The translations under genes and the position numbers were made by a program. Positions 22,629 through 30,495 of a stretch of DNA of 35,303 bases are shown one piece after another. Every line of letters begins with the position of its first letter. Positions within the stretch are counted from its first letter, which is position 1. Under the pieces are notes generated by a model. It did no database searches. It was given only the letters and a program-made list of their open reading frames with translations, and was not told the DNA's origin. Source of the stretch: Chloroflexota bacterium (lineage in GTDB: Bacteria; Chloroflexota; Limnocylindria; Limnocylindrales; CSP1-4); assembly GCA_003171255.1 (NCBI GenBank), contig PMYK01000040.1, positions 1 to 35,303 of the forward strand. Reading direction: 5' to 3'.

Positions 22629-22797
22629 TGAGCGAGGAGCGCAGGAGCCAACGACGCAGTGCGCCGTCCGGCTAAGGCCCAGAACCCGCTCGCCGGTCCG
22701 ACGAGCGCAGTGCGAGGCGGAGCAGAGCACCGGAGCGAGCGCACCTCAAGGTGCGTGAGCGAGGAGCGCAGGAGCCAACGACGCAATGCGCCGTCCG
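22629..22797 (+). repeat. Structured dispersed repeat, copy B (plus orientation)
   Basis: A 169-bp element: end repeats at 22629-22670 and 22756-22797 (41 of 42 identical, direct orientation) around an 85-bp core. The core shares a long block with copy A, including gtccgacgagcgcagtgc, and carries the hairpin CGCACC/GGTGCG, where copy A has a different but still paired stem. It ends 12 nt before the BioY stop. No protein is supported. Confidence 0.82.
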
Positions 22798-22809
22798 ACC
22801 CGCGAGCGA

Positions 22810-23475
22810 TTAGCGGTCGTCGGCCCGGCGGCCTACCAGCCACCACGCGAACGGGAAGATCCCGGCGGCGATGGCGAGCTTGATTGCATCGCCGACGATG
22901 AACGGGGTGAGGCCCATGGCAATGGCGTCGCCAGGCGACAGGTGGAGCGAGATTGCCAGCCACGGCACGCCTATGACGTAGATGACGACCTCGCCGAGGA
23001 TCATCGCGCCAATGGCGCCGCCGATATGGCGATCCCAGCCCATCTCGGCCAGCCAGCCAACAAGGGCCCCGGCGAAGAGGAAGCTGATCAGGTAGCCGCC
23101 GACCGGCGAGAGGGTGAGCCCGCCGGCGCCGAAGCTCGCGATCGTTCCAAGGCCGTGGGCCTGGTGCGCGTATACCGGCAGGAAAAAGCCCAGAACCAGA
23201 TACAGCGCGATCGATAGCGCGCCACGACGGAGACCGAGCGCACCGCCAACAACCAGGGCCGAGAGGGTCTGGCCGGTGATCGGGACGGGGTTGTTCGGCA
23301 GCACGATCGCCACGTTCGCGGTCAGGGCGACGAACGCCGCACCGATACAGATCAGGGCGATGTGGCGGAGCCGGGCGCTCATGCGCTCGCCGATCCGGAT
23401 CGGAACCAGGAAATCGGCGATCGTTATGCCGCGTTCGGCGGCGGGGAGGCGGTTCAGCTGGTGGGTCGCGAGCAT
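22810..23475 (-). CDS. bioY: BioY, biotin-specific S component of an ECF transporter
   Basis: 221 aa from ATG 23475, chosen because AAGGA lies 10 nt upstream; the same frame is open to a GTG at 23619, but that extension is low-complexity and lies over the promoter. Six hydrophobic segments and the BioY signatures are present: NNPVPITGQTLSALVVGGAL, then GALSIALYLVLGFFLPVYA and LTLSPVGGYLISFLFAGALV, followed by GDAIKLAIAAGIFPF. BioY binds biotin in the membrane and works with EcfA/EcfT, which are not here; the ABC genes next to it are of another type. The N-terminal 30 residues before MSARLRH are unusual and may not all be translated. Confidence 0.92.
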   Translation of the reverse strand: MLATHQLNRLPAAERGITIADFLVPIRIGERMSARLRHIALICIGAAFVALTANVAIVLPNNPVPITGQTLSALVVGGALGLRRGALSIALYLVLGFFLPVYAHQAHGLGTIASFGAGGLTLSPVGGYLISFLFAGALVGWLAEMGWDRHIGGAIGAMILGEVVIYVIGVPWLAISLHLSPGDAIAMGLTPFIVGDAIKLAIAAGIFPFAWWLVGRRADDR

Positions 23476-23552
23476 GCGTCGTTGATCCTTGTGCGGCGCG
23501 GCTGCGGCGCTGGTACAACCGGGAGCACGACTTTCGGGCCCGGATGGAGGCG

Positions 23553-23558
23553 AGTGTA
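23553..23558 (-). promoter_or_regulatory. Candidate -10 box for bioY
   Basis: On the minus strand this reads TACACT, giving a leader of about 70 nt before the ATG at 23475. It lies between the permease stop and bioY, so bioY need not depend on the ABC operon. No convincing biotin-repressor operator was recognised. Confidence 0.35.
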
Positions 23559-23628
23559 GCAAACGAGAAGACCGATGCGGAGCGGCGGGCCGGAACTCGG
23601 GACCTTCACTCTCGTGCACGTCGGCCGG

Positions 23629-26220
23629 CTACTGGTGCTGGAGGGCCCTGACAATCGAGATCCGACTGGCCAGGCCGGCCGGATAGATGGACGCGATGAT
23701 GCTGATCAGGACCCCGAAGCAGAAGGCCAGGGCTATCGAAGCCCACGGCGGATCGAAGACGAGCCCGAAGCCACCGCTCGACCAGGCAACGAGCAAGGCG
23801 CCGACGACCAGCCCGACGGCGACACCGATGATCGACCCGATGACTCCCAGGACCCCGGCCTCGATGACCACCATGCCCCACACCTGGCGGCTGGTCATGC
23901 CCGTCGCACGAAGCACGCCGATCTCACGAATGCGCTCGAAGACGCTCATGGAGAACGTGTTGACCATACCCAGGCCGGCGACCAGAACCGCAATCAGAGC
24001 CAGCGCATCGAGCAGCCGGAAGATGCGATCCAGAGCATCGCCCACCGTCCCCGAGACTCGATCGAGGTCGTTCGGCACGAGGGCATACGAGGTGGCCATC
24101 TTGTCGAGCGCCAACCTGGCGGTCGATTCCTGGCCGGCCACATACCGGACGGCGTAGAAGTCGGCCCCGGTGACCCCGAACTTCGACAGCGCATCGGACC
24201 AGCCGACGAGGATCGCCTCCTGGTCCTGGGCCGGTATCGAATGGGCCACGATGCCGCTGACGCGGAGTGGCGTGGTCGAGAGGCCGATCGCGAACTCTAC
24301 GGAGTCGCCCACTTTGATGCCCGCCTCATCGGCGAGTGACTTCGGCAGGACGACTGCGCCGCCCGAGTCGAGTGCGGCCAGGGCAGCCGTGCGATCGCCG
24401 GAGGTGAAGTTCAGGCGGCCGTCGTCGAGATAGTCGCGGCCGACGATCGCCGCCGCCTCCTGGCGCACGACCGACTTCTCTTTTCGACTGCCACCCTGCG
24501 AGGTGGAGACGAACGGGACACCGAAGAGCCCGACCGGCGACACGGACTTCACCCCCGGTACGGCGGCCAGCTCTCCGCGGATCGGGTCGGTCGTCGAGAC
24601 CGGTCGAATCGAGGTCAGCAATTCGCTGCCGGGGATCGTCTCGGCCAGCCAGTTCGTCCCGATCTTGCGAACGTCCTGGGCTGCTGTCCCGAGGGCAACG
24701 ACCATGGCCAGCCCGACGACCAGGGCGCCGACCGTCAGAGCAGTCCGGCTGCGATCGCGAGTCAAAGAGCTGCGCGCCAGCCGCTCCTCGTTGCGGAAGA
24801 AGCGGAACGGCAGTCCGGCGACTCGCCCCAACGGCCCCAGCAGGCGCGGCAGTAGCAGGACGGCGAGGAGCAGCAGGCCGTAGATGACGAGCGGCCCCAA
24901 CGATCCGGAAATGACGTCGGCGTTCACCGGGCCCGTGCCGGCGTTGCCGTTGGGCCAGATGGCGAGTGCCGCCGCGGCCAGAACGCCGAAGACGACCAGC
25001 AGCCAGCGCAGCCGAGCCGCGCCCGCAGCAACTCCCGCGGGACCGCGCTGCAGCGCCTCGACGGGTGGGATTCGACCGGCTCGCCATGCCGGCTCCAGCG
25101 ATGCCGCCAGCGTGATGGCAATTCCGATGATGAGGGCCAGGGCGATCGAACCCACCGAAAGCGAGGGCGCAGCTGGCGCCATCGGGCCCGCCGAACGGAC
25201 CCACGTCAGCGTCCACGCCGCCAGACCGACGCCCGCGGCAACGCCGGCTACGGCGCCGGCCACCCCGAGCGCGAGAGCCTGCAACAGGATGAGGTTCATG
25301 ACCTGGGACCGAGTCGTCCCGGCCGCCCTCAGCAGACCGACTTCGCGCGTGAGTTCGGCAACCGTCATGGACAGGGTGTTGAAGATGAGGAACGCGCCCG
25401 CGAACAGGACCACCGCGGCCACCATCAGGAGAGCGCCGCGGAAGTCTGCCATCTCGGACCGCAGCGAGGCAGCGAGGTCTTCGGTGCGAGAGATCAGGTA
25501 TGGCTCGGTCTTGATGGTGACGTCGAATTGGCCGACCAGCTCGTCGACCGACATGCCCGCGGCCAGACCCAGGTCCACGCGGGTCACGCCGTCCGTCCCG
25601 AACAGGGCCCGGGCCGACGCAAGCGGCATGAAGACGAGCCGGCCCCCGGCCTCGGGGAGCGGCCCATTGCCGTCTACGATGCCGACCACCTTGTATGTCT
25701 GAGGACCCGCGGCGACGGTGCCGTTGAGCGATATCGAATCCCCGACGCCCAGGTTCTCCTGTTCGGCGAGCGTCTGCGCTATCAACGCCGAGCCGGGGTC
25801 CTCGGCCATCAGCAACCGACCGGAGGCGAGGGGCATGTCATGGAGTTCCACCTCACGGACCGGGTCGATGCCCAGAACCGTGACGGGAGGCGGCAGTCCG
25901 ATGGAGGTCGTCTGGCTCTGCCTGGCGGCGAAGTAGGTCTGGCGCTCCAGGGCCGGAGCGGCGACGGAGACGCCCGCCGATCTGGTGATCACGTCCACCG
26001 TAGCCTGGCTGAGGCCACGCTCTTCGAGCGCCTGGACGCGGAGGTCGGAGTGGCCCATCTCGTCGGCGGCGGCACTGGCCACCGCAGCATCCATCGTGGC
26101 CCCGGCCGATAGAGAGGCGAACAGGACCGCGACTCCCAACGCAATGCCGGCTACGGTCAGGAAGCTGCGCAGCTTGCGTGAGCCGAGAGTCCGCCAGGCG
26201 AGCGATGAGAGGCGCCGCAC
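23629..26220 (-). CDS. ABC transporter permease, FtsX/MacB type with two FtsX units
   Basis: 863 aa, GTG at 26220, 3 nt after the ATPase stop. Layout: basic N-terminus and first helix (SRKLRSFLTVAGIALGVAVL), a large external domain, three helices at about 265-380 with the FtsX pattern (LIFNTLSMTVAELTREVGLL, RAAGTTRSQVMNLILLQAL), two linker helices at about 410-470, then a second unit beginning RSRTALTVGALVVGLAMVVA, a second external domain, and three C-terminal helices (NTFSMSVFERIREIGVLRAT followed by GMTSRQVWG). This 10-helix duplicated form is usual in Gram-positive and Chloroflexota LolD-type systems. Such mechanotransmission transporters move lipids or peptides or control cell-wall enzymes rather than import solutes. 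Neighbouring secreted CAP and esterase genes fit an envelope role. Confidence 0.93.
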   Translation of the reverse strand: MRRLSSLAWRTLGSRKLRSFLTVAGIALGVAVLFASLSAGATMDAAVASAAADEMGHSDLRVQALEERGLSQATVDVITRSAGVSVAAPALERQTYFAARQSQTTSIGLPPPVTVLGIDPVREVELHDMPLASGRLLMAEDPGSALIAQTLAEQENLGVGDSISLNGTVAAGPQTYKVVGIVDGNGPLPEAGGRLVFMPLASARALFGTDGVTRVDLGLAAGMSVDELVGQFDVTIKTEPYLISRTEDLAASLRSEMADFRGALLMVAAVVLFAGAFLIFNTLSMTVAELTREVGLLRAAGTTRSQVMNLILLQALALGVAGAVAGVAAGVGLAAWTLTWVRSAGPMAPAAPSLSVGSIALALIIGIAITLAASLEPAWRAGRIPPVEALQRGPAGVAAGAARLRWLLVVFGVLAAAALAIWPNGNAGTGPVNADVISGSLGPLVIYGLLLLAVLLLPRLLGPLGRVAGLPFRFFRNEERLARSSLTRDRSRTALTVGALVVGLAMVVALGTAAQDVRKIGTNWLAETIPGSELLTSIRPVSTTDPIRGELAAVPGVKSVSPVGLFGVPFVSTSQGGSRKEKSVVRQEAAAIVGRDYLDDGRLNFTSGDRTAALAALDSGGAVVLPKSLADEAGIKVGDSVEFAIGLSTTPLRVSGIVAHSIPAQDQEAILVGWSDALSKFGVTGADFYAVRYVAGQESTARLALDKMATSYALVPNDLDRVSGTVGDALDRIFRLLDALALIAVLVAGLGMVNTFSMSVFERIREIGVLRATGMTSRQVWGMVVIEAGVLGVIGSIIGVAVGLVVGALLVAWSSGGFGLVFDPPWASIALAFCFGVLISIIASIYPAGLASRISIVRALQHQ

Positions 26221-26223
26221 CGA

Positions 26224-27048
26224 CTAGAGGCCGAGTTGTGCGAGGCGGGCGATCAGCGGTCCGGCGTCACGATTCGTGCGTCGTCCCAGCTCGATCTCGT
26301 CGCGGATGCGGCCATCGCCCACGACCAGGACGCGGTCCGCATGGGCCGCCGCTCGAGCGTCGTGGGTCACGAGAACGATCGTCTGGCCTAGCTCATCGCA
26401 GGAGCGCCACAGCTCGTCGAGGATCTCGCCGCCGGTGGCGTAGTCGAGATTGCCCGTTGGTTCGTCGGCGAGCAGGATGGCCGGCCGACCCACGAGTGCA
26501 CGCGCCAGCGCGACGCGTTGCTGCTCGCCGGCGGACAGCTGGTCGGGTCGGTTGTGCTCGCGGCCGAGCAGGTCCACCAGCTCGATGACGTTGTGGATGC
26601 GGGTGGCCGCGTCGCCGTGCCGTGGATCGACGCCGGCGATCGTGAAAGGCAGAGCCACGTTCTCGTACACATTGAGGAGCGGGATGAGATTGAAAAACTG
26701 GAAGACAAAGCCCGTCTTCTCGCGTCGGAGGCGGGTGGCCTGGGCGTCGCTCAGGCGGCTGATGACTTCGCCGTCGAGCACCACCTCTCCGCTGGTCGGC
26801 TGGTCCAACCCACCGAGGAGCTGCAGGAGTGTGCTCTTGCCCGAGCCGGACGGCCCCATCAGGGCCACGAACTCACCGCGACGGACCTGCAGTGACACGC
26901 CGCGCAGCGCATCCACGTCGCGACTGCCGAGCCGGTAGCGCTTGGTCAGGTTGCGGGCTTCGAGGATCGTCCCGTCGCCACCGCCTCGGTCGCGCGACGC
27001 CTTGATGGACCGGGCCTCGGATGGCGTAACGAACGGCTGGGTCGGCAT
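26224..27048 (-). CDS. ABC transporter ATP-binding protein, LolD/MacB type
   Basis: 274 aa, ATG at 27048. Walker [10 protein letters not shown] at 65-73, Q-loop [10 protein letters not shown] with Q116, signature LSAGEQQRV at 170-178 (LSAGE instead of the common LSGGQ, as often seen in this subfamily), Walker [10 protein letters not shown] at 190-198 with NLD after it, and switch H228 (LVTHD). It powers the FtsX-type permease downstream, with which it shares an operon (3-nt gap). An N-terminal extension of about 28 residues ([20 protein letters not shown]) precedes the fold. TACACT ends 6 nt before the ATG and there is no ribosome binding site, so a leaderless mRNA is likely. Confidence 0.95.
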   Translation of the reverse strand: MPTQPFVTPSEARSIKASRDRGGGDGTILEARNLTKRYRLGSRDVDALRGVSLQVRRGEFVALMGPSGSGKSTLLQLLGGLDQPTSGEVVLDGEVISRLSDAQATRLRREKTGFVFQFFNLIPLLNVYENVALPFTIAGVDPRHGDAATRIHNVIELVDLLGREHNRPDQLSAGEQQRVALARALVGRPAILLADEPTGNLDYATGGEILDELWRSCDELGQTIVLVTHDARAAAHADRVLVVGDGRIRDEIELGRRTNRDAGPLIARLAQLGL

Positions 27049-27054
27049 CCACGC

Positions 27055-27060
27055 AGTGTA
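27055..27060 (-). promoter_or_regulatory. -10 box of the ABC operon
   Basis: On the minus strand this reads TACACT, 6 nt before the ATG at 27048. It marks the operon promoter and a probable leaderless start. TTGAC overlaps just upstream but is too close to serve as a normal -35 box. Confidence 0.5.
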
Positions 27061-27110
27061 GTCAATCGGTCACTCAACGGACCATACGGGGTTAGGACGA
27101 AACGGCGGCC

Positions 27111-27137
27111 GGCCTCGCCATGTGGGCGGCGAGGGCC
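27111..27137 (-). terminator. GC-rich hairpin after the CAP gene
   Basis: GGCCTCGCC (27111-27119) pairs with GGCGAGGGCC (27128-27137) with one bulged base. It lies about 40 nt past the stop of the CAP gene. No clean T-run follows, so it may be factor-dependent or only stabilise the 3' end. Confidence 0.4.
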
Positions 27138-27177
27138 AGAACCGAAGATGGCCGGAGAACCAGTCGAGCCAGGCGGC

Positions 27178-28104
27178 CTACCAGCCGAAAAGGCCGCCGA
27201 AGAGGGAGCGGAACAGCGAGTCGATCGGGCCTCCCGAAGCCGGCTTCTCGTGAACCCGCAAGCTGGTCACCGTGCCCGGAGTCGCGACCGTGCCCGCATC
27301 GGGGAGATCCGGTGACTTCGACGCGTCCGCTGTCGGGACGATGGGCTCCTGTGAGGCCATGGGCGTCGGGCTCAGGCTCGGGGCGGCAGTCGGCAAATCG
27401 GAGGCGCTTGGCGAGGGGGTGGCCTCCGGCGTACGGGTGGGGATGGTGGTTGCCACCGGTGGGACAGTCGCCTGCGATATCGGTTTGGCCGTCGGCCGCG
27501 GCGTTGGAGCGACTACCGGCGCAGGTGTCGTAACCGGGGTCGGGGCCGGAACGCTGACTCCACACGGAACGGAGAACAGGACGGCGTACAGCTTGCGCCC
27601 GTCGGCCGCCTTGTACGCCCCGACGCCAATACGGGCCCAGGTGCCCATGATGTTGTCCCTGTGCGTCGGCGACCCCATGAAGGCGATCTCGATGTGGCTC
27701 GTTGCATCGCCGTCGCCGTAGGTGCTGAGGCCGATGTTCTCGCCTGCCACGTTGAAGCAGTACCCGTCGCTCTGCATGTAGGTGAAGACCATGGCGTTGT
27801 CCGGCGGGATCGCGTGCGAGAAGTAGTTGCGATCGCCCATGTCCTGGGCCCGCCACTCGGCCTTGCTCTGGAGATAGGAGTCATTGACAAGGGCGTTGAG
27901 CCCGGCCGAGGCGCGGTCCTGGTTGGTCAGAGTCATGAGGAGCTGCTCATCGTCGGGGCTGAAGGCCGACGCGTCCCAGGCGAACGCGGTACCGGCGCTG
28001 CCAACGACTGCCACGGCGGCAAGCGCGAAGGACAAGCACGCGATTCGCAGGCTGCGTAGCGAATGGCGTGACGCGGAGGCGGTCAGGGTGGTGAAGCCCA
28101 GCAT
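27178..28104 (-). CDS. Secreted CAP-domain (SCP-like) protein
   Basis: 308 aa from ATG 28104 (a TTG at 28140 would add 12 residues). A signal peptide is clear: RHSLRSLR, hydrophobic core IACLSFALAAVAVVG, and AFA before WDAS as the cleavage site near residue 42. The CAP domain (about 50-175) shows LLMTLTNQDRASAGLNALV, AEWRAQDMGDRNYFSH, AGENIGLS and SPTHRDNIMGTWARIGVGAY, the usual CAP motifs with the two His and the Glu. A Pro/Thr/Ala-rich spacer of about 90 residues and a short C-terminal tail ending FRSLFGGLFGW follow; the tail might aid surface retention. The catalytic role of bacterial CAP proteins is mostly unknown. It lies downstream of the esterase gene on the same strand. Confidence 0.92.
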   Translation of the reverse strand: MLGFTTLTASASRHSLRSLRIACLSFALAAVAVVGSAGTAFAWDASAFSPDDEQLLMTLTNQDRASAGLNALVNDSYLQSKAEWRAQDMGDRNYFSHAIPPDNAMVFTYMQSDGYCFNVAGENIGLSTYGDGDATSHIEIAFMGSPTHRDNIMGTWARIGVGAYKAADGRKLYAVLFSVPCGVSVPAPTPVTTPAPVVAPTPRPTAKPISQATVPPVATTIPTRTPEATPSPSASDLPTAAPSLSPTPMASQEPIVPTADASKSPDLPDAGTVATPGTVTSLRVHEKPASGGPIDSLFRSLFGGLFGW

Positions 28105-28264
28105 TTCGGCGATCTCATCCCATTTACCTTGATGCTGCAAGGTTGACTGGGAATCGTCGTCGCGGCCCTCGCCCGCAGGTCCGGAGAGACTCCCTCAGCT
28201 GGTACCAAGCGGTCCTGCGGCTAATGCAGGTGATCCCACCTGGGAGAGAGGCCGGCGCAACCGG
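28105..28264 (-). other. Leader with hairpin before the CAP gene
   Basis: This 160-nt gap is rich in inverted pairs. The clearest is ACCTTG/CAAGGT (28126-28131 and 28138-28143, 6-nt loop), just upstream of the CAP start. A regulated 5' leader is possible. I found no match to a known riboswitch; the run cagtcaacc before the hairpin loosely recalls the end of c-di-AMP (ydaO) riboswitches, but the other conserved parts are absent. Confidence 0.35.
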
Positions 28265-30046
28265 CTAGTCGAAGACCCCCAGCTCTGCCTGGCGCTCCGC
28301 CACGAGAGTCAGAGCCTGAGCGAACGTATCGCGGACCTGCGCCCAACCGTGCGGCTGCGAGGTCTCGATGAAGTCCTGCTTGATGCCTGCGGCAACCAGG
28401 GCTCTCTGATAGTCCTCGGCCTGGGATCCGTAGAAGTCCTGGATTCTCTGAGCCACCAGCACCGCATACAGACCGGGCATGACGTCCGGATCGAGCCTGG
28501 GCACCAGGTAGATGGGGGAATCATTGTTGATGAGCGCCGGGTTGTTGCCGAATGGGTATTTGGCGCTGGCACTGCTCAGACCGGCCGTGAAGTAGCCCGA
28601 GAACGATATCTCCGACCCGAAGACGTCCGGGTGATGGAGCGACAGGATGGCGGCGCAGTAGCCTCCCTCCGACATGCCCATCACCGCCCGCGCGGATGCC
28701 TTCGCGATGGTCCGGTAGTGCTTGTCGATGTAGGTGGGCACGGTCGTGCCCATGAACCGATCGACCTTCTCGACGCCGTCGTATGTGTCTGCGCACTGGG
28801 TGTCGACGTACGGGCCACCGTACGCGCTCATGAAGATGAACAAGCTCGGTGGGATCTGACCCTCGTTGATGAGCCCATCGAGGGTGGCTTTGACGTGCAT
28901 CCCGCTATTCCACAGGTTGAAGTAGAACGGCGCCTCGTAGATCGCCGGATAGAGCTTGGAGCCGCTCGTGTCGTAGCCGGGCGGCAGGTAGACAGCCACT
29001 TCCACGGTGGTCGATCCAGCGCCCGACCACGGCCCCGTAAAGGCCAGGTATTGCATGCGACCCTGCCCGGAAGGAGGAGAGGACTTCCATGGAGCCGGGA
29101 CCGACGTGGCGGTTGGCGTGAGGGTGGGCGTGGCGGTTGGGGTGGGCGACGCTGATGGGCTCGAGCTGATGCTCGGCGCTGCGACCGGCGACGAAGACGG
29201 CAGTGGGAGCGGAGGAATGTCACCGCCCGGCAGCCCTTGAACATCAGGCACGAGTCCCTGGCGGGGCGGACCTCCGGCGACCATGAGCGCGTCGGCACCA
29301 TAGTTGAACAGGGCTCCGGCGGCCGGCAGAGTGGCCGCCAGCAGGCCGATAACGAGGAACGTGGCGATGGCACGTTCCCACGATCCTCGGCTCACGGAGC
29401 GTCGCCTTGCCACGTCAACAACCGCCGCAATGGTCGCACCCAGCTCGCGGCGAACAGGCCGGGCGCAGGTCGCGCAGACCCACGCCGTCAGCAGTCCGAT
29501 CACGACTAGAGCCAGCAGAGTCTGCGTCCAGCCAAGCGCATCGAACGCGCCGGTGGCACCACTGGCGGCCAGCGCGTTCTCGGTCTCGAGCGCGAACGTT
29601 GATCCGAAGAGCGCCGCGGCAACGCTGAAACCAAGGCCAACAGCCGCCCAGCGAACCGCTCCCGACAGGTACGCCAGTATCGCGGTGATGCCGCCGAAGA
29701 TGAGCGCCGTGATGAGCTGCGCTCTGTCGGGGTCGAATCCGAAGCCGACCAGGATGGCGTTCGTCCGATCCATGGGCCCGAGGGCGATCGCCCCTGCCAA
29801 TGTCAGGACGGCGGCCGCTATCGAGACGAGCAACCCAAGGTGGGGGCGGATGCCGCGGGCGAACGAGCCGGCTACGCGGCGAGCTCCAGGAGGGACCGGC
29901 GCCTCGAGGGACGCCTGAGTCCCGGTCGGGCTCTCCTCGGGCGCAGGCGCCTCGGCCGGGCTCTCTCCGCTCGCCGGCTGGCCCGCCCTGGTCGCTCGAC
30001 CCGTGGACCGGGTAGTCGGCATAGTCCGGCCTTCGCTCCTCAACAT
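28265..30046 (-). CDS. Polytopic membrane protein with an external esterase domain
   Basis: 593 aa, ATG at 30046; a second ATG at 30022 has GAAGG 7 nt upstream and may be the true start. A disordered Pro/Ala/Glu N-terminus (to about 60) is followed by five hydrophobic helices (about 70-90, 112-130, 133-152, 173-193, 226-246), a Ser/Pro/Thr linker (280-325), and an alpha/beta-hydrolase of the esterase-D/mycolyltransferase type. The nucleophile is S459 in GMSEGGYCAA, and H566 in SQPHGWAQVRD is the likely catalytic His. YLPPGYDTSG and YPAIYEAPFYFNLWNSG are also typical. The active domain should lie outside the cell and act on an envelope ester or a polymer. It precedes the CAP gene in the same direction. 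TAGACT (30069-30064, minus) is a candidate -10 box. Confidence 0.9.
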   Translation of the reverse strand: MLRSEGRTMPTTRSTGRATRAGQPASGESPAEAPAPEESPTGTQASLEAPVPPGARRVAGSFARGIRPHLGLLVSIAAAVLTLAGAIALGPMDRTNAILVGFGFDPDRAQLITALIFGGITAILAYLSGAVRWAAVGLGFSVAAALFGSTFALETENALAASGATGAFDALGWTQTLLALVVIGLLTAWVCATCARPVRRELGATIAAVVDVARRRSVSRGSWERAIATFLVIGLLAATLPAAGALFNYGADALMVAGGPPRQGLVPDVQGLPGGDIPPLPLPSSSPVAAPSISSSPSASPTPTATPTLTPTATSVPAPWKSSPPSGQGRMQYLAFTGPWSGAGSTTVEVAVYLPPGYDTSGSKLYPAIYEAPFYFNLWNSGMHVKATLDGLINEGQIPPSLFIFMSAYGGPYVDTQCADTYDGVEKVDRFMGTTVPTYIDKHYRTIAKASARAVMGMSEGGYCAAILSLHHPDVFGSEISFSGYFTAGLSSASAKYPFGNNPALINNDSPIYLVPRLDPDVMPGLYAVLVAQRIQDFYGSQAEDYQRALVAAGIKQDFIETSQPHGWAQVRDTFAQALTLVAERQAELGVFD

Positions 30047-30182
30047 GGTCTTGCCTCGAGGGCAGTCTACCGGTCCGGCCGGCCGGGCATCGGGCGAGTC
30101 GATTCGCCAGACGCCAGCGTCGACGGGAACCTCTGCCCGGTCGGTTCCGGACTGCTCGCTACTCCAGCCCTCGAACAGCCGC

Positions 30183-30188
30183 TATACT
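30183..30188 (+). promoter_or_regulatory. -10 box of the tRNA-His gene
   Basis: TATACT, a near-consensus -10 box, lies about 58 nt before the tRNA. No good -35 box was seen. It is divergent from the esterase promoter. Confidence 0.45.
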
Positions 30189-30246
30189 CCCCGTCGCCCC
30201 TCAGCTGGCGCGACCGAAAGGACGCTGCGCCCCGGGGGCGGGCGAT

Positions 30247-30323
30247 GGTGGCCTTAGCTCAACCGGCAGAGCAGCGGACTGTGGATCCGCAGGTTACGGG
30301 TTCGACCCCCGTAGGCCACCCCA
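30247..30323 (+). tRNA. tRNA-His (anticodon GTG)
   Basis: A full cloverleaf: acceptor GTGGCCT (30248-30254) pairs with AGGCCAC (30313-30319); D-arm GCTC/GAGC; anticodon stem GCGGA/TCCGC with loop CTGTGGA giving anticodon GTG; T-stem ACGGG/CCCGT with loop TTCGACC. The extra G at 30247 (position -1) opposite discriminator C at 30320 is the histidine identity mark. The 3' CCA (30321-30323) is encoded. Confidence 0.97.
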
Positions 30324-30414
30324 ACTCCTATCGGCGGGGTCTGGCTGCCGCGTGGAGGCCGGGCCGACCGGGCACCGAAGGCCCGGCCGAGGGCTCACTC
30401 GACGCCCGTCGGAT

Positions 30415-30444
30415 TTGCCTGTGCCAACTAGCCGGTGTTACCCT
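30415..30444 (+). promoter_or_regulatory. Promoter of the Ig-like/CAP surface protein gene
   Basis: TTGCCT (30415-30420) and TACCCT (30439-30444) are separated by 18 nt, the best two-box promoter in the window. AGGAGA at 30482-30487 lies 8 nt before the TTG start at 30496. Confidence 0.5.
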
Positions 30445-30495
30445 GCCGAGGCCTATCCGCCTGGGACTGCACTCCCTGAACAGGAGACCGGCAGA

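Noticed and set aside
22478-23518. 346-aa minus-strand frame across bioY and the repeats
   Set aside because: Its last part merely translates the inverted-repeat element and the dispersed repeat, and the rest is out of frame with bioY.
23476-23619. N-terminal extension of BioY to a GTG at 23619
   Set aside because: The extra 48 residues are Pro/Ser/Arg-rich and unlike BioY, and a -10 box and ribosome binding site for the shorter form lie within this stretch.
23629-27048. ECF-type biotin transporter formed by bioY and the ABC genes
   Set aside because: The permease is an FtsX/MacB type with external domains, not an EcfT; adjacency to bioY is probably chance, and bioY has its own candidate promoter.
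28105-28264. c-di-AMP (ydaO) riboswitch
   Set aside because: Only a short 3' segment resembles the family; the conserved cgcttaa and ggggtgaatc blocks are missing.
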